This document shows positions 1-12,595 of a stretch of DNA of 64,000 nucleotides, piece by piece. The DNA is from Thecamonas trahens ATCC 50062 (Eukaryota; Apusozoa; Apusomonadida; Apusomonadidae). A program made the translations under genes and the position numbers. Numbering within the stretch: the stretch's first letter is position 1; every line of letters starts with the position of its first letter. The notes under the pieces were generated by a model. It saw only the letters and a program-made list of their open reading frames with translations, did not search any database and was not told the DNA's origin. The stretch spans positions 229,876-293,875 of the forward strand of contig NW_013657630.1 of assembly GCF_000142905.1 (NCBI RefSeq). Reading direction: 5' to 3'.

Positions 1-167
1 GATCACAGCGAAGGAGAGTAGAGCGAGCGAGAACGTGAGTGTAGGATGTGCAGCTCGGCGAGGCTTGGCAGCTCGAGTCTGAGTCAGTTGCCAACACAAG
101 GGGGGGGGGGGGGAGCACTTGTGCCAAACAAGACCACCAACGTCAGATCTTTCAAAGGTGAAGAGTA

Positions 168-226
168 CCACCGAATACCGCCGAATACCACCGAATACCG
201 CCGAATACCACCGAATACCACCTAAT
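168..226. repeat. Decamer tandem repeat (ACCRCCGAAT)n
   Basis: About six copies of a 10-bp unit that alternates ACCACCGAAT and ACCGCCGAAT. The alternation gives a 20-bp higher-order period. Confidence 0.85.
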
Positions 227-418
227 GCAGCCAACAAAGGTACAACTCCACGTAGCAGCCAGGGATCTCCTGTGCCTGCCTTCGTGCGTGTCCGTGACCG
301 TGTCCGTGTCCGTGTGGGTACACCTCGCGGGCGTTGATGTTCGTTATCTATCACGCCTTGACAACCTTCTTCAAGTCGTCGATCTCCAGATGCGGGTCCG
401 TCCGTCCGTCCGTCCGTC

Positions 419-847
<429 letters not shown>

Positions 848-1877
848 GTAATGTGCGGGTGTGACGAGCTGCCGTGTCAGGACCAAGCGACAGACGTTTG
901 CAGCAAGGGCGGGTGGGGGCGGTGGTGGGGAGAGGGGGAAGGTGGAAGGGGGTGGGGATGTACACCTCCTTTTTGTATGATACAGGAAGGAGGGACCCCC
1001 TAGGAGAGGTTGGTGGAAGGGGTGGAGGGAGTGGGGAGGTGGTGGGCTGGTGTGGTGGTGGGAGGTGGGGAGGTGGGTGGAAGACGTCGTCTGTCGGTGG
1101 GTGAAAGTTGCCCCGCAGACTATCGTTTGGTAATGGGTGTTTTCGCGCCGACAATGGTTGGCAAATTTTGGGGTCATTTTTTTGGGTGGGGATACCGGAC
1201 AGGCTCTCATATTTTTCCTCGTATGCTGAATGGTCATTGTGAAGCCACTCTCCTTATCTGCCAATGTGTAGGCGGCTGTGGGAGTTGAGATGCATTCCAG
1301 AGTACAGCAATGTTTGCGCTATTGCCAGTTCGTGGCAATGGTAGGGAGACTGCGAGCACATGCCTTGGCTGTGAGAGAGGGCAGCGAGGTGTGGCCTGTT
1401 TGTGGCGGATGTGTGAGATGTGACAGGTGGGATGTGAGCATGTAGGGGGGGGGACTGGGGAACCAAAATATATTAACTTCCACCGTGACTCTCCCGCAAC
1501 TTCACCAAAGTTGCGGCCCAGCCGTCGTCGGTCGTCCAGTCCAGCGACCGTGGGCGATCGGGTGAGCGGAAGCAGGGCGGGGCGAGGAGGGCGTCAGGGC
1601 AGGGAGGTACGGAGAAGGAGCATTGTTGAGGAGCACACGTCGCCGTTTGAGTGAGAGTAGAGCGAGTAAGAGGGTTTGAGTATGCTGGGGTGGATAGCTG
1701 TGTATGACGCAGTGTTCATTGTCTCTGCCGTCTTGGGCACCTCCTCGGAGAGCACCTTTGCATCTCATACATGTTTGGCTTTGGTGGTCTCTTGGACACT
1801 CTCTTGGCTCATTGGTCTGTGTGATGGTAATGGCAATGATCATGTGGCCGATTATCAACTCAATCATCTTCATCGCT

Positions 1878-1905
1878 ATCATCATCATCATCATCATCAT
1901 CATCG
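1878..1905. repeat. (ATC)n microsatellite
   Basis: Nine or so ATC units upstream of the sensor kinase. In one frame they give poly-Ile, in others poly-His or poly-Ser. CTT/TCT-rich sequence follows, as in a 5' UTR or intron. Confidence 0.85.
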
Positions 1906-2086
1906 TTACCAAACGACTTCTTCTGCTGCTTCTTCGTCTTCTTCTCTTCATGCTCATTCTTCTTTGGTCTCGCCTCTCTCTCGCACTGCCGCAACAACGA
2001 CAGCAGCAGCAGCAGCTGTACCTTTGGCATCATCGTCATCATCGGCCACAAAGACAAGTCTATCCCCGGCGTGGCAAGTGACTCGC

Positions 2087-5000
2087 ATGCTTGTGAGCAC
2101 CGTCGAGGGGTTGGGCTGCTCGGGCAAAGGACGCCACGCCGATCGACGAGCAACAGCCATGTCAATGGTCGCTTCCTCGGTAACTCGGGGCGGCTGAGCG
2201 AGCACAATCTCGACAACGAGGATGATGGCGAAGCGAGCGGCGGCGGGAGCGGCGGATGGCGGAGCGATTCGCCGCTGGCACAGCTTGCAGTCAACGTCAT
2301 TATTCTGGCGACAGTACCGGGCGCGTGGGCGTGCGGGCAGCTGCCGGGGCACATCCGTGGGCCGCTGATGCCGTTTCTCGCGGTCGGCTTTGTGATGGCG
2401 CTCTCGCTCCGAGTGCCACGGGCGTATTTGTTGACGTACAAGTGCGTGACGGGAGCGGGCGGGCTTGTGGTGACTGGGCTTGCTGGCTCGCCGCCACTTC
2501 TTGCGGCCGCGGCGCTTGTTGCGTCTGGACTGTTGCACGCGGCGGCAGTGCCGACGTTCCCACTCCATCCCGTGACGCCGGCGACGACTGCCGCGCTGAT
2601 GATGCTTCTGGGTGTGTTTTTGGGCGCGACAGCGGCGCTGGGACAGATCGGCATGGCGATTGGAGTGTTGGCCGGAGCCGGAGCCGGGCTTGCCACGTTT
2701 ATCTACCTGGTGCAGCTCTCGTGGTACATGCAGGCGGTGCGGAAGTTGAGGAGTCTCGTCCTGCGTGTGCCGCGACTGCCTGCCGCACATCCCGAGCTGA
2801 ATGCCGTTTTCAGTGGGCTGGACAACGCGTACCAGGCGCTGTGCGTGGCGGCTGTGGCGGTGGACGATAGTTTGCCACGGACTGCGGCGCTATCGATCGC
2901 ACGGGCGCCGCTGGCGGTCTGGCCAGACGATGTGGCGCTTCAGATACTCGCGTTGGGTATCGAGTGCTCGCGCTCGCCACCGCCACTGACGCAGGCGACT
3001 AAGAGCGCACTGGGGCGACTGCGGTCTGCAGCAGCCTTATCGTCTGACGCGCAGCTGGCCATGCTGGCAGAAAAGGTGCTACCGACGTTCAAGGCGGACC
3101 ACTTGCTGCGTATGGCGACCCGAGCGGTGATGTCTGAGCCCGAAGATGTGCTCGCGGCGGCTGAGTCGACGTTTTGGCTGGCGATTTTTGACGAGCGGCC
3201 AGCAACCGAGGTAGTCTCGGCGGCGCTTGAGTTTGCGGCGGCGCGTGAACTGAGCCATGTTGCGCGGCCGCGGACGGACCTTGTGCGGCACACGTCACCG
3301 CGGCCAAAATCGTCTCCTTCGCTGCTCTCGCCGCAGCAGCAGCCGTCGGTGATGTCCCTGGAGACCACGTCTGCACACATGGTAAGTGGACAGACACCGG
3401 CAGAGCGGCCACGGGCGGCGCTAACAGTTGCTTTGGCGTGGTGGGCGCTGGCGGTGTTTGGCCTTGTTCTGGCGACGGCATTGGTGTTTGGCCACGGCCT
3501 GTTTGCGCGGTCTGCGCGGGTGGCGGTCGAGGTGAGCGACGCGACGCACATGCACGAGTGGGCAGCGCTCCACACGACGTTGCACGCACTAAGCCATGCT
3601 AAAAGGCCTGCATGGTTGAGCGAAGACGGACAAGAGCTTGTGGCGAGCATCGCAGATCAAGTCCGTGCAGTCGCAGCGGCGCTCGACCGCAAGCACGATG
3701 CCGAGTGGGAGGCCTTGCGGATGACGGAGCACATTTCGTTGGGGCGGTTGGCGGCTGCGGTGGGCAAGGCAAGCAGCGGGAATGTAAGCGTGATGGCGGA
3801 CGCGCTCCGTGTGTCAGGCGTGGGTGATCTGCTGGCGTCGATTCAGGATGCACGTGTTCTCGAGGCCGACGAGCCGGAACTCGGACCTGTGGTTGGTGTC
3901 GGCTCTGTGGTTGCACTGAGCGCGGTGCTCTCGCTGCTGGCGCTTGTCATTTCGACGGTGCCTGACGTGATTGTGGTGCCTGCGTTGAGCCAAGGCGCGG
4001 CGCTGATGCGCAAGTACATGACGCAGCTGCGGGAGCTGGCACCGAGCGAAGTTGCGCGGCGGATCAGACGGAGCCGGGCCAAGTGCTCGGCCTCGCATGC
4101 GTGGGATGTGCCGGGCAAGCTGCCGATGGCGCTAGACGCTGCTGCACTGGATGATGACGAAGCGGCGCTGCGGACCAAGGCGCTCGGGGTTGTGGTCATG
4201 CTCTGCTGCTCGGCGGCAGTGTTTGGCATGCTCATGGTGTGGACGTGGTCGGTGCATGGCATGGCTGCGCGTCGGTGCGAGGCATACGCATCGACACTGC
4301 ACACGGTGTCGTCGACGTACGCGATGGCGTTGACGGCAGGGGCAACGAGCAGAGTGCGGCGCGGGGTGTACAAGGCGTATGAGCTTGCGCTGGAGCCTGC
4401 AACGGCAAACCTGTCGTCACGGTGGGAGATGCTCGCGGCGGTGCCTTACGGGATCATAGCACAGCACGAGCAGGTGACGGTGCTGGAGACGCTGCGGCCT
4501 GTGGCGGTGTATGTGGCGGCACTCGAGGCGCTAGGGCGCGCGTCTTCTGTGGCACCGGACGAGGGGACGCTGTCGAGTCTGGCGGATGCGGCGCGCACAG
4601 CGGTGCTCGAAGGACTGAAGGCGGAGCTGGCGATAGAGGCTCGTGTGCGGTGGGGAGCGCTCACGCTGCCGGCGATAGCGCTTGTTCTGACAGGCGTCGC
4701 GGTGTGGCTCCAGCCGCTGCTTGCAGCGCACTACTGGTGGCTGAGGCGCCTGGAGGAGTGCAACAAAGCGCTGCAGGCGCTGGTGCCGAGCTCGAGCGGT
4801 GGTGCCAAGCGCAGCAGCGACATAAGCGCCGAGCTGGCGCTGAATGCTTTCGGTGATGCAGCGCTGGTGTGCGAGTACTCGAGCGCGGTGGTGATGGCCA
4901 ACGCAGAGGCCGGGCGACTGTTTGGGGCAAGCAGTCCGGAGGAGCTACATGGTTTGCTCCTCTCCGAGCTGGTGTCTGACCCGAGTACGCCGCTGGATCT

Positions 5001-7683
5001 AGTGTCCAGCTCGTCGTCGCTGGCGTGTCGCGCACGGCGGCTGGACGGCACAACGTTTGACTGCCAGCTCTCGTGTGAGACGGGCGGCGCGGCTGGGTCG
5101 CAGCGTGAGTCGAACGGGTTCCTCTTTGTGACTGCGCGGGATGTGAGCTCGCAACGGGCGGCGTCTGTGCGCGCGTGCGAGTTTCTGCTTCGGTCGACGC
5201 CGTACGGGCTGTTTATGTGGGATCCGATGGAGGAGGAGGGCTGGTACTCGGAGGCTGTGTCTGACATCTTGGGCGTGCCAACATCGACGGATGCCTCGCC
5301 CGAGGCGCTGCTACAGCGGGCGCTGATGCCTGCGGACTGGATTGTGATCCAAGGCGCGCTGGAGGATCTCGCACGGCGGATGCAGGGCCGCGGGCGGCGG
5401 CGGCGGTCAACCAAGGGCGAATCGTGGCCGGTGTATGTGCACCCAAACTTGTCGGCGCGGTTTGGCAACAAGCTCACTATGGACAGTGTGCTTTCTGCGC
5501 ATCCTGAGCTCCGCGAGCGGTCTATGGCACAGTCGCCGTGCTTTTCTGCGCTTGTGCGGATTAGCGCTGGGCGTGCTGTGCGGTACGTTGAGCTGTGCGT
5601 GACGTACCGGAACGTGGTGCTTGCAGGCTCGCTCCACGACGTGACGGCGAGTGTGACACGGGCGCTGTCGATGGGCAGCGGCGAGGCTGAGCCGTCGTCG
5701 GGCGTTGTGCTCTCGCACCACTTTCTGGCCGAGGCCTCGCACGAGATTGTGATGCCGCTGCACGCGATCATCTCAGCGTCGACAGCACTTGCGGCTGCGG
5801 ATGACGGCAACGAGCAGCAGATGCGATTTGCACAGTCTGTGGCGTCATGCGCGCGGCAGCTGCAGAGTCTGCTGTGGGACGTGACGGTGTACTCGCGAAT
5901 GGGCGAGGGCAAGCTTGTGTTCCAGTCGCATGCATTCGAGGTGCGGCCGCGGCTGGCGCACACTCTCGCGTTTGCGGTGGAGGCGTGCGCGGAGAAGGAC
6001 GTGGAGCTTGCGGTTGTGGTCGACCCGCGGCTGCCGCAGACGCTCAAGGGCGACGGGTCGGCTCTGGCCAAGGTTGTGGAGAACGTGGTGCGGGCAGCGG
6101 TGCGGCGGACGAGTCAAGGTGTGGTTGTGGTGGAGGCGATGGCACAGGACCAGCTCGAGGCCGGGTCCGAGCTTGCCGCGTCGCTCCCTGCCACCGCGCA
6201 GGAGACAGACAGTGACGAGATCATGCTTGTGGTGCGCGTGGCCGAGACGTCGCCGGGCCTGTCCACGGCCGAGTCACAGGCGCTGCTGGGCCACATGCAG
6301 TCTGTGGGCGGCGGCGACACGCTTGCGCTCACCATCTGCCACCAGGTGGTGACGATGATGGGCGGGAAGCTTGGGGTGGCGAAGGAGGCCGAGACAAGCT
6401 CTGTGTGGTTCACGCTTCCGATGGAGGTTGTGGAGTCGTCGCTGACGTCGTCGGATTTGATGACAGTCTCGATGTCGCGGCAGGCCGAGCTCGATGGCGA
6501 GGGCGAGCGAAAGGGGCAGCGGGGCGGCGCAGCACTGGAGCTCGAGCCGTCGCTGGAGCGGGTGCTCCTCTTCCACCCTATCCCGGCGATGGTTTCTGCC
6601 CTCACGACGGTCTTCCGGGCACTTTCACTCGACTCGGTGGTGGCAACGTCGCGGGTGGAGTTTCTCTTCAAAGCGTCGACGGTGGGACGGCGAGGAACGG
6701 TATTTGTCATCGACGAAGGCTCGACGTCGCTCAACATGGCATGGGCGCTGTCCAAAGTGGCGGCAACGTACCCGGACGTGCCGATGGTGCTGATGTGCTC
6801 GGAGAGCTCTGTGTACCGGTTCGAGGCGATGCTTGGACCGCTGGCGGCGACGGTGACCAAGCCGCTTACCTCGTTTGCGCTGCTTGAGGCGCTCCACGCA
6901 GTGAGTCGTGCGGTGGGCAAGGGCGGGGCGACGTCGCTGGCGGAAACACCAGGGACAAACGCCGTCTCTGAGTCGGACTTGATGAACATGCTGCAGGCGG
7001 CGACGACCGAGTCGCTGTCGAATGACGGGTCGGACGTTCCAAACGGGTCACGGAAGCAGTCCAGAGGCTCCAATCGGCGGAAGAAGAAGCGGCGGCGGCG
7101 GCGGCGGACGTCCAAGGGTCTCGACGCCATGTCTGGCAAGAGCACGACCGAGGCTGCGGCAGGCGACTCGTCGCTCGCGCGCGACATGGTGGAGAACGGC
7201 AACCGCAGCGCGGGTGGAGCGAGCAAGGGCCACGTTCTGCTTGTGGAGGACGACACGGTGAACCAGATCATGGCGACGGTAATGATTCAGGAAGTTGGGT
7301 TTACGGTCGACACTGCCGAGAACGGGCTGCAGTGCGTGGACAAGGTCCGGGCAGACAGCGAGGGCAAGATCGACATCATTCTTATGGACTGCGTCATGCC
7401 CGAGATGGACGGGTACGAGGCGACCGAACTCATCCGCAAGATCGAGTCCGAATCGCATCCGCGGCGAGTCCCAGTCACCATCATTGCCTGCACCGCCCTC
7501 TCGCCGTCCGAGGTGCGATCGCGGTGCTTCCTCGCCGGAATGGATGACTTTGTGAGCAAGCCGATCCAGCACACGGCACTTGCAGACAAACTCCACCTCC
7601 ACATGCAGAAGCGGAAGAATCGCCTTCAGCCTGCTGTCATCAACGATGCGTCGTCGTCATCGACATCGGCCGTCGTGTCGTAA
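2087..7683 (+). CDS. Membrane-bound hybrid sensor histidine kinase with degenerate ATPase domain and two receiver domains
   Basis: The protein is about 1,865 residues. Visible order: an N-terminal block of about five hydrophobic segments (2278-2740); another TM near 3420-3510, a roughly 120-residue loop, then a TM near 3900-3960 with a HAMP-like arginine-rich stretch; TMs near 4186 and 4670; two PAS-like regions (about 4820-5010 and 5170-5360); a HisKA motif HEIVMP with the phospho-acceptor His codon at 5740; an ATPase-like domain; a degenerate receiver (about 6550-6910); and an intact C-terminal receiver with Asp codon 7387 in LMDCVMPEMDG and Lys codon 7558 in SKPI. The ATPase domain is unusual. 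The second N-box Asn is Ala (codon 6094), the G1 box reads AETSPG in place of DxGxG, and GLGL is replaced by TLAL. Start: the open frame upstream of 2368 has no ATG. ATG 2087 lies one frame over and joins the main frame if the GGGG at 2107-2110 is one base short. ATG 1682 or a 5' intron are alternatives. The role is inferred as phosphorelay signalling; kinase activity is doubtful. Confidence 0.85.
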
Positions 7684-8117
7684 ACGAATCCACCGACGCT
7701 TATGCGCACTTGCTGCGTGTTTTTAGCCAGCGCTAGATGTGGTCATCATCAACAACCAGTCGTGTCTCCTCTGCAGCTGTTGTGGGAAGCTAGATCGAGT
7801 CGGCAGAGTCAGAAGCGGGACGAGAGTGTGTGCGAGTCGGCCAGCAGAGACAGTGTCGGTGTTTTTCTTTTCTCATTTTTTTCTCTATTTTTCCTTCCTC
7901 CCTCCCCGCATTGGCGAAAAGGGCACACAAATGCTATTATGGCGACTCTCCGGCGGCGGTGGCATTCATTTTGTGGCCAGGTGGCGAGGAGAGCGAGAGC
8001 GACAACGGGCACGGAAGGGGAGGGAGGGGAGGGGGGGGGGGGGGGACGGGGCAACACTTGACTCGAGCCAAAGCAAGAAGAGACAGAGAAAGGGTTCAGG
8101 GGAAAGTCTAGCTGGTC
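7684..8117. other. Intergenic region, kinase to SMC6
   Basis: There is no gene-like frame. T/C-rich sequence lies near 7862-7910 and a poly-G run of 12 or more near 8030-8045. The SMC6 promoter should be in this 434-bp stretch, but no specific element stands out. Confidence 0.5.
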
Positions 8118-11100
8118 ATGCCCAAGCGTCGTGTCGATGACGTTGCGGAGGAAGAGCGCAGGTATGCCTCGGTGACCGCCGAGGTACAAATGGCGGCTGA
8201 GAACAAAACGGGCCAAAGTGCCGGCGACGGCATTGGCGGTGCTGGCGGTAGTGCTGGCGGCGACGGCGGTGGTGGAGACGGTCGACGTGTGCGACGGAAA
8301 ACATTGGCAAAATCATCGACGGATCCATCGACGGACCCATCGACGGACCCATCGACGGACCCATCGACGGACCCATCGACTTCTGTGGCGCCGATGGATG
8401 TTGCCGCTGCTGGCGGTGGTCCTGCATCGTCGTCAAGCACGAGTACGAGGACGAGAGCAAGGACAGGGGCACGGTCTGGGGCTAGGCAAGGTGGGGGAGA
8501 TGATGGCTTGGTGATGGCAAGTGGTGGGCAGGATCAGCAGGATCAGCATGTTGATCTTGATGATTTGGTCAAGGAGCGAATTGCCCACGCTGAGTTGGAG
8601 CGTGCGAAGCAGAAGCAAGCTCTGGCCCAGGCTCTTGCCAAGGACGGTACGGTTGTGTGTGTGTGTGTGTGTGTGTGTGTGTCTGTGTGTGTGTGTGTGT
8701 GTGTCTGTGTCTGTCTGTGTGTGTGCGGTCCGCATGGATCATGGCTTTGATGAAAGGGGATGGGAGTTGGGTGCGGGTGGAGGGTAGGCACTCGTACAGC
8801 ACTAACTTGGATGATGAACTGTGTTGGGAACGTGTGGCGCGCACGCATCAGATGCCGAAGCTGCGGACGATGGCGATCCAAAAGCAGGCACTTATCCGCT
8901 TGACGCGCCCAAGGCCGGAGTGGTCGAGAACGTGACGATGTACAACTTTATGGCGTTCGACAAGCTGGAGGTGGACCTGGGGCCTAAAGTCAACTTTATC
9001 GCGGGCTCGAACGGGTCGGGCAAGTCAACGATTGTGACGGCGCTGATGGTGGGCCTGGGTGCGTCGGCGGCACGGACCGGGCGCGGGGCGTCGCTGACGG
9101 CACTGGTGGGCGAGTCTGACGAGACGGCGATTGTGCGCGTCCGGCTCAACAACCGTGGGCACGGGGCGTACCGGTTCGGAACGTACGGTGAGAGCGTAAC
9201 CGTGGAACGGATGCTGATCAAGGCGAACGGCGGGTCGCGGTACCGGCTGATGGGCGCGGATGGCAAGGCGAAGAGCAGGGAAGCCAAAGAGCTGCGGGCG
9301 ATGCTCGACCACTTTTGCATCGACATCGAAAACCCGTACTGCGTCCTCGACCAGACGACGTCGGTCGAGTTTATGTCCAAGCACACGCCAGTGGATCTGT
9401 ACAAGCTGTTCTTTACCGGAAGTGGTCTCCAGAAGCTGGAGAGCAACGTGGAGTCTGCACGGCGCGATGTGACGCAGATGCGGCAGACGTACGACCACAA
9501 GGTTGCGCACGAGCGGCCAGAGATTCTGAAGAAGCGTGACGAGGCACGAGTCAAGTTTAATGCAATCAGGAGCCAGCGCGAACAGTTGCTCGCGCTCAAC
9601 CAAGCCAAGAGAGGGTACGCGTGGGCTAGCGTGCGCGAGTTCGAGGTGTCGTGCGCCAAGCGGGCGACGAAGATGGAATCCATCACCTTGAGCAAGTCTC
9701 GGCTCATGGCCAAGCTGAAAAAGTGCCAGGAGCGGCTGGAAGCGGCCCAGGCGGCCAATGGGAAGGCCGTGGCCAACATCGAGCGCATTGGCCAGGAGGT
9801 CAGGGCAACGACCGAGGCCGTCAAGCAGGCGCGAGATGACCTGCGGGTGGCGGAGCGTAGGAAGATGATGGTGAGCAGCAATCTGAGAGGGCACGAGGCG
9901 ACTCTCAAGGACCTGTCGCTCGCAAAGGTGTCGTTTGAGCAGCAGATTGCCGCAATCGAGAACAAGATCTGCGCCAAGTCAGGCTCGCTTGCTGTGTACA
10001 TGCAGCAGCAGGAGCGCGACAGCGTCTTGCTCGGCGAGGAACTGAGAGGAGCAAGCGCGGAGCTCGAGGCGACCAACGCGAGGTACCAGAGCGTTTTGGC
10101 CGAGAAGCACGCTGTCAGTGCACTGATGGAGGAGGCCAAGAATGAGCACGCGTCTGCGAGGCGCGAGCTGTTGCACATCAAGGACGAGAGGGCGCAGCTG
10201 GAGGCATCAGCCAACAAGCGACTGGCACGGTTTGCGCCGCGGCGCGGTGACGTGGTCCAGCTGGTGGCGATGATTGACAAGGCTGCGTCACGCGGCGAGT
10301 TTACCCAACATCCGCTGGGCCCGATCGGGCACATCATCAAGATACAGGGTGGGAGCAAGTGGCTGAAACCTGTGGAGCATCACTTGAGCAAGGAGCTCAT
10401 GGCGTTTGTAGTGGCAACGCGGGAAGACGAGGGGCTGGTGTGGAAGCTGTCGCGCGCGTGTGGGTACATGGCCAAGGTAACGACGATCCGGACGGCGTTC
10501 CGCGACGAGGTCTACGACACGCGCAGCCGGCGGCCAGGCCAGGGCATCCTCACCATGCTCGACGTGATCCGCGGCCCGGCTGTGATTCTCAACGTGCTCA
10601 TCGACATGTGCAGCATCGAAGCGCACGCGCTGGTCGAGACGTCCAGCGACGGCAAGGCATTGATGCACACCGGGAGCGCGAGCCGGCGAGCGAATGTCCG
10701 CGCTGCGTGGACGCCCAAAGGCAACAGGTTCGAAAATCGGAACGGTAGTAAGATACATTACCGGGCCCACAACCGAACGCTGCTGCTCGGCTCGATGTCG
10801 TCGTCGCTCGAGGGACTCAAGAAGCGGGCGGCCGAGGCTAGCGCGGCCAGGGAGCAGGCGGCCGAGAGCTTGCGGAGCATGCAGGCCAGAAGCGACGCCC
10901 TGGGGCACATGTTGACGAACGCCAAGCGTGAGCGGGATCAGGCCACCACTAAGGTGACTTCGCTCGAGAAACAGCTGGAGAAGTTGACCGAGACCGACGA
11001 CTCGCTGCTCGGCGACGACCTTGCCTCGGAAAAGTCGCATCTTGAGCTCGTGCTGTTGCGTTTGGCAAAGGTCCAGGCGGCGGTTGAGGAGCAGCGGGCA

Positions 11101-12032
11101 AAGCTGGATGAGGCCGAGGCTGAGGCGGTGAGTGCGAAGAAGCAAATCAAGGAGCTTTCGGCGCATCGGACGGAGATGGCCAACGAGACGCGTGCGGCCA
11201 ATGAGGAGGTCTACAAGGCGACGGAGGCTCTGGTCTCTGCAGACCACAAGTTGAAGAGCTACCAGGCGAAGCTAGAGAAGAACAACCAGAAGCACAGTGT
11301 TACAAAGGCCTCTCTCTTGGAGTTGGAACGCAAGGTGAAGGACATGATCAAGGCTGCGCAGAAAATGGGCGAGCGCGTCGAGACGAAGCTCAGCCAGAGC
11401 GAGGCACGAGACGAGGTGGTGCGGCTTAAGGAACACCTCAAGCGGCATCGCGACAGCTACGGCGACACGGCGACGATTTTGGCCAACTATCGCAGCTGGC
11501 GTGCTCGGGTGACGTCCATCGACAAGCACCTCGCCGAGGTCATGGCCGACATGGATGCGCTGGAGGCAACGATCAAAGAGCTCGAGAAGCGCAGAGACAA
11601 GTACAAGCGTCAGGCCAAGGGCAAGATCCATCGGCTTTTGGCCGTCTGCTCCAAGTCTCGGCGTTTGTGGGTGAGCTCGACTTTGACGACGACAGGCGCA
11701 AGCTCAACCTGCTGGTCGCGGTCAACAACTCGCGTGACGGGACGAAGCGGCCGGTCAAAGACCTCTCTGGAGGTGAGCGGTCGATGGTCATGGTCGCGTA
11801 CCTCCTTTCGCTCTGGCATGTCATCGGTGGGCCGTTTGGCGTCATGGACGAGGCCGACGTCTTTATGGACGTCGCCAACCGAGCGGTATCCATGGAGATC
11901 ATGGTCAAGATGACCCGCAAGCAAGTCGGCATGCAGACCATCTTTCTCGTGCCTGACGCCACAAACGTGCCAACCGGCGAGGGCAACGACGACGTCACCA
12001 TGTTTGTCATGCCTGGCCAGGCGCAGCGGTAA
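8118..12032 (+). CDS. SMC6: SMC6, structural maintenance of chromosomes protein 6
   Basis: SMC6 is the ATPase arm of the SMC5/6 complex, which acts in nuclear DNA repair and sister-chromatid resolution. Two exons are placed: 8118-8646 and 8852-12032 (intron GTACGG...CATCAG, phase 1). The predicted length is 1,236 residues, against about 1,100 in animals; the excess is a disordered N-terminal arm. Seen: Walker A GSNGSGKST (Lys codon 9022), SMC6-type RNRG-like region, a segment reading CVLDQTTSVEFMSKH then KLFFTGSGLQKLE, a long coiled coil, a hinge (about 10220-10760), a second coiled coil, signature LSGGERS (about 11766) and Walker B FGVMDEADVFMD (about 11838). The frame breaks at about 11636-11639: one extra T in TTTT gives HRLFGRLLQVSAFVGELDFD, which aligns with the FGYLLSQRGF-GRLEID type block of the family. 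The break is probably an undercall. The start ATG at 8118 is the first in the exon. Confidence 0.92.
8314..8382 (+). repeat. 12-bp coding repeat (Ser-Thr-Asp-Pro)n in SMC6
   Basis: About five and a half copies of a 12-bp unit, mostly TCGACGGACCCA, encode tandem STDP in the disordered N-terminal arm of SMC6. The copies are almost identical, so the expansion looks recent. Confidence 0.9.
8653..8724 (+). repeat. (GT)n microsatellite inside the SMC6 intron
   Basis: A GT-rich tract with a few TCTG interruptions begins six bases after the inferred donor at 8647. It fills the 5' third of the 205-bp intron, so many cryptic GT dinucleotides lie beside the true donor. Confidence 0.85.
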
Positions 12033-12142
12033 ATATGTGGCCGATGCGTGGGTGGAGAGAGGCCCAATCGCCCTCGTTTCCTGAGCTGATCTGGCGGCAG
12101 CTGCTGTGGCCGATGCGAGCGTGCTGATGCCAAGGTGGACGC

Positions 12143-12595
12143 CTACTGAATGGCCATAATGCGACCCCATGACATAAAGAGGTAGACCGCAGCTGTTGCA
12201 GTCCCCCAGATAGCGGCACTCCAGCCAGGCATGGGGAACTCGCCCGATGTGTATGAGGCCGAGAGGACAACACCAAAGAGTGAGCCGAGGGCCAAACCAG
12301 TAAATGCACCGACGATAGCAAAGCCAAAGGGAAAGAGTAGTGCAGAAAGATGCTCACGAAACGTATATAACGCCACACATCCAGCCATAAAGTAGATCTG
12401 TCCCGATGGCATTCCATAATTTCCATAATGAGTATACCCATGCCCATCATGCATGACATGACGTAGTGCCTCTCCCCCGACTCTCTCTCTCTCTCTAACA
12501 CATACTGTTGTGCACACCACAAGCACCCACACCATGACATGGACCCAGATGTCAGTGAACGACACCAGAGTTCGGGAGAAGATGTCGTCGAGCAT
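12143..12595 (-). CDS. TMEM170-family small multi-pass membrane protein
   Basis: Two exons on the minus strand, 12595-12506 and 12397-12143, join in phase 0 across a 108-bp intron (donor GTATGT, acceptor CAG). They give 114 residues. The protein has three hydrophobic segments. It shows the family pattern of ALYTFREH after the first segment, then GAFTGLALGSLFGVVLSASY, then MPGWSAAIWG and SWGRIMA near the C-terminus. From memory this matches animal TMEM170A/B (about 130-144 residues; ER and nuclear-envelope shaping). The intron is divisible by three and has no in-frame stop, so the unspliced frame would give 150 residues with a hydrophilic insert. The stop lies 111 bp from the SMC6 stop (convergent genes). 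Assignment to the family is by pattern, not alignment. Confidence 0.75.
   Translation of the reverse strand: MLDDIFSRTLVSFTDIWVHVMVWVLVVCTTVCVRERERVGGEALRHVMHDGHGYTHYGNYGMPSGQIYFMAGCVALYTFREHLSALLFPFGFAIVGAFTGLALGSLFGVVLSASYTSGEFPMPGWSAAIWGTATAAVYLFMSWGRIMAIQ

Noticed and set aside
1824-2081. Strongly hydrophobic frame rich in Ile and Leu upstream of the sensor kinase
   Set aside because: The hydrophobicity comes from ATC and CTT repeats; there is no conserved sequence and the frame does not join the kinase frame.
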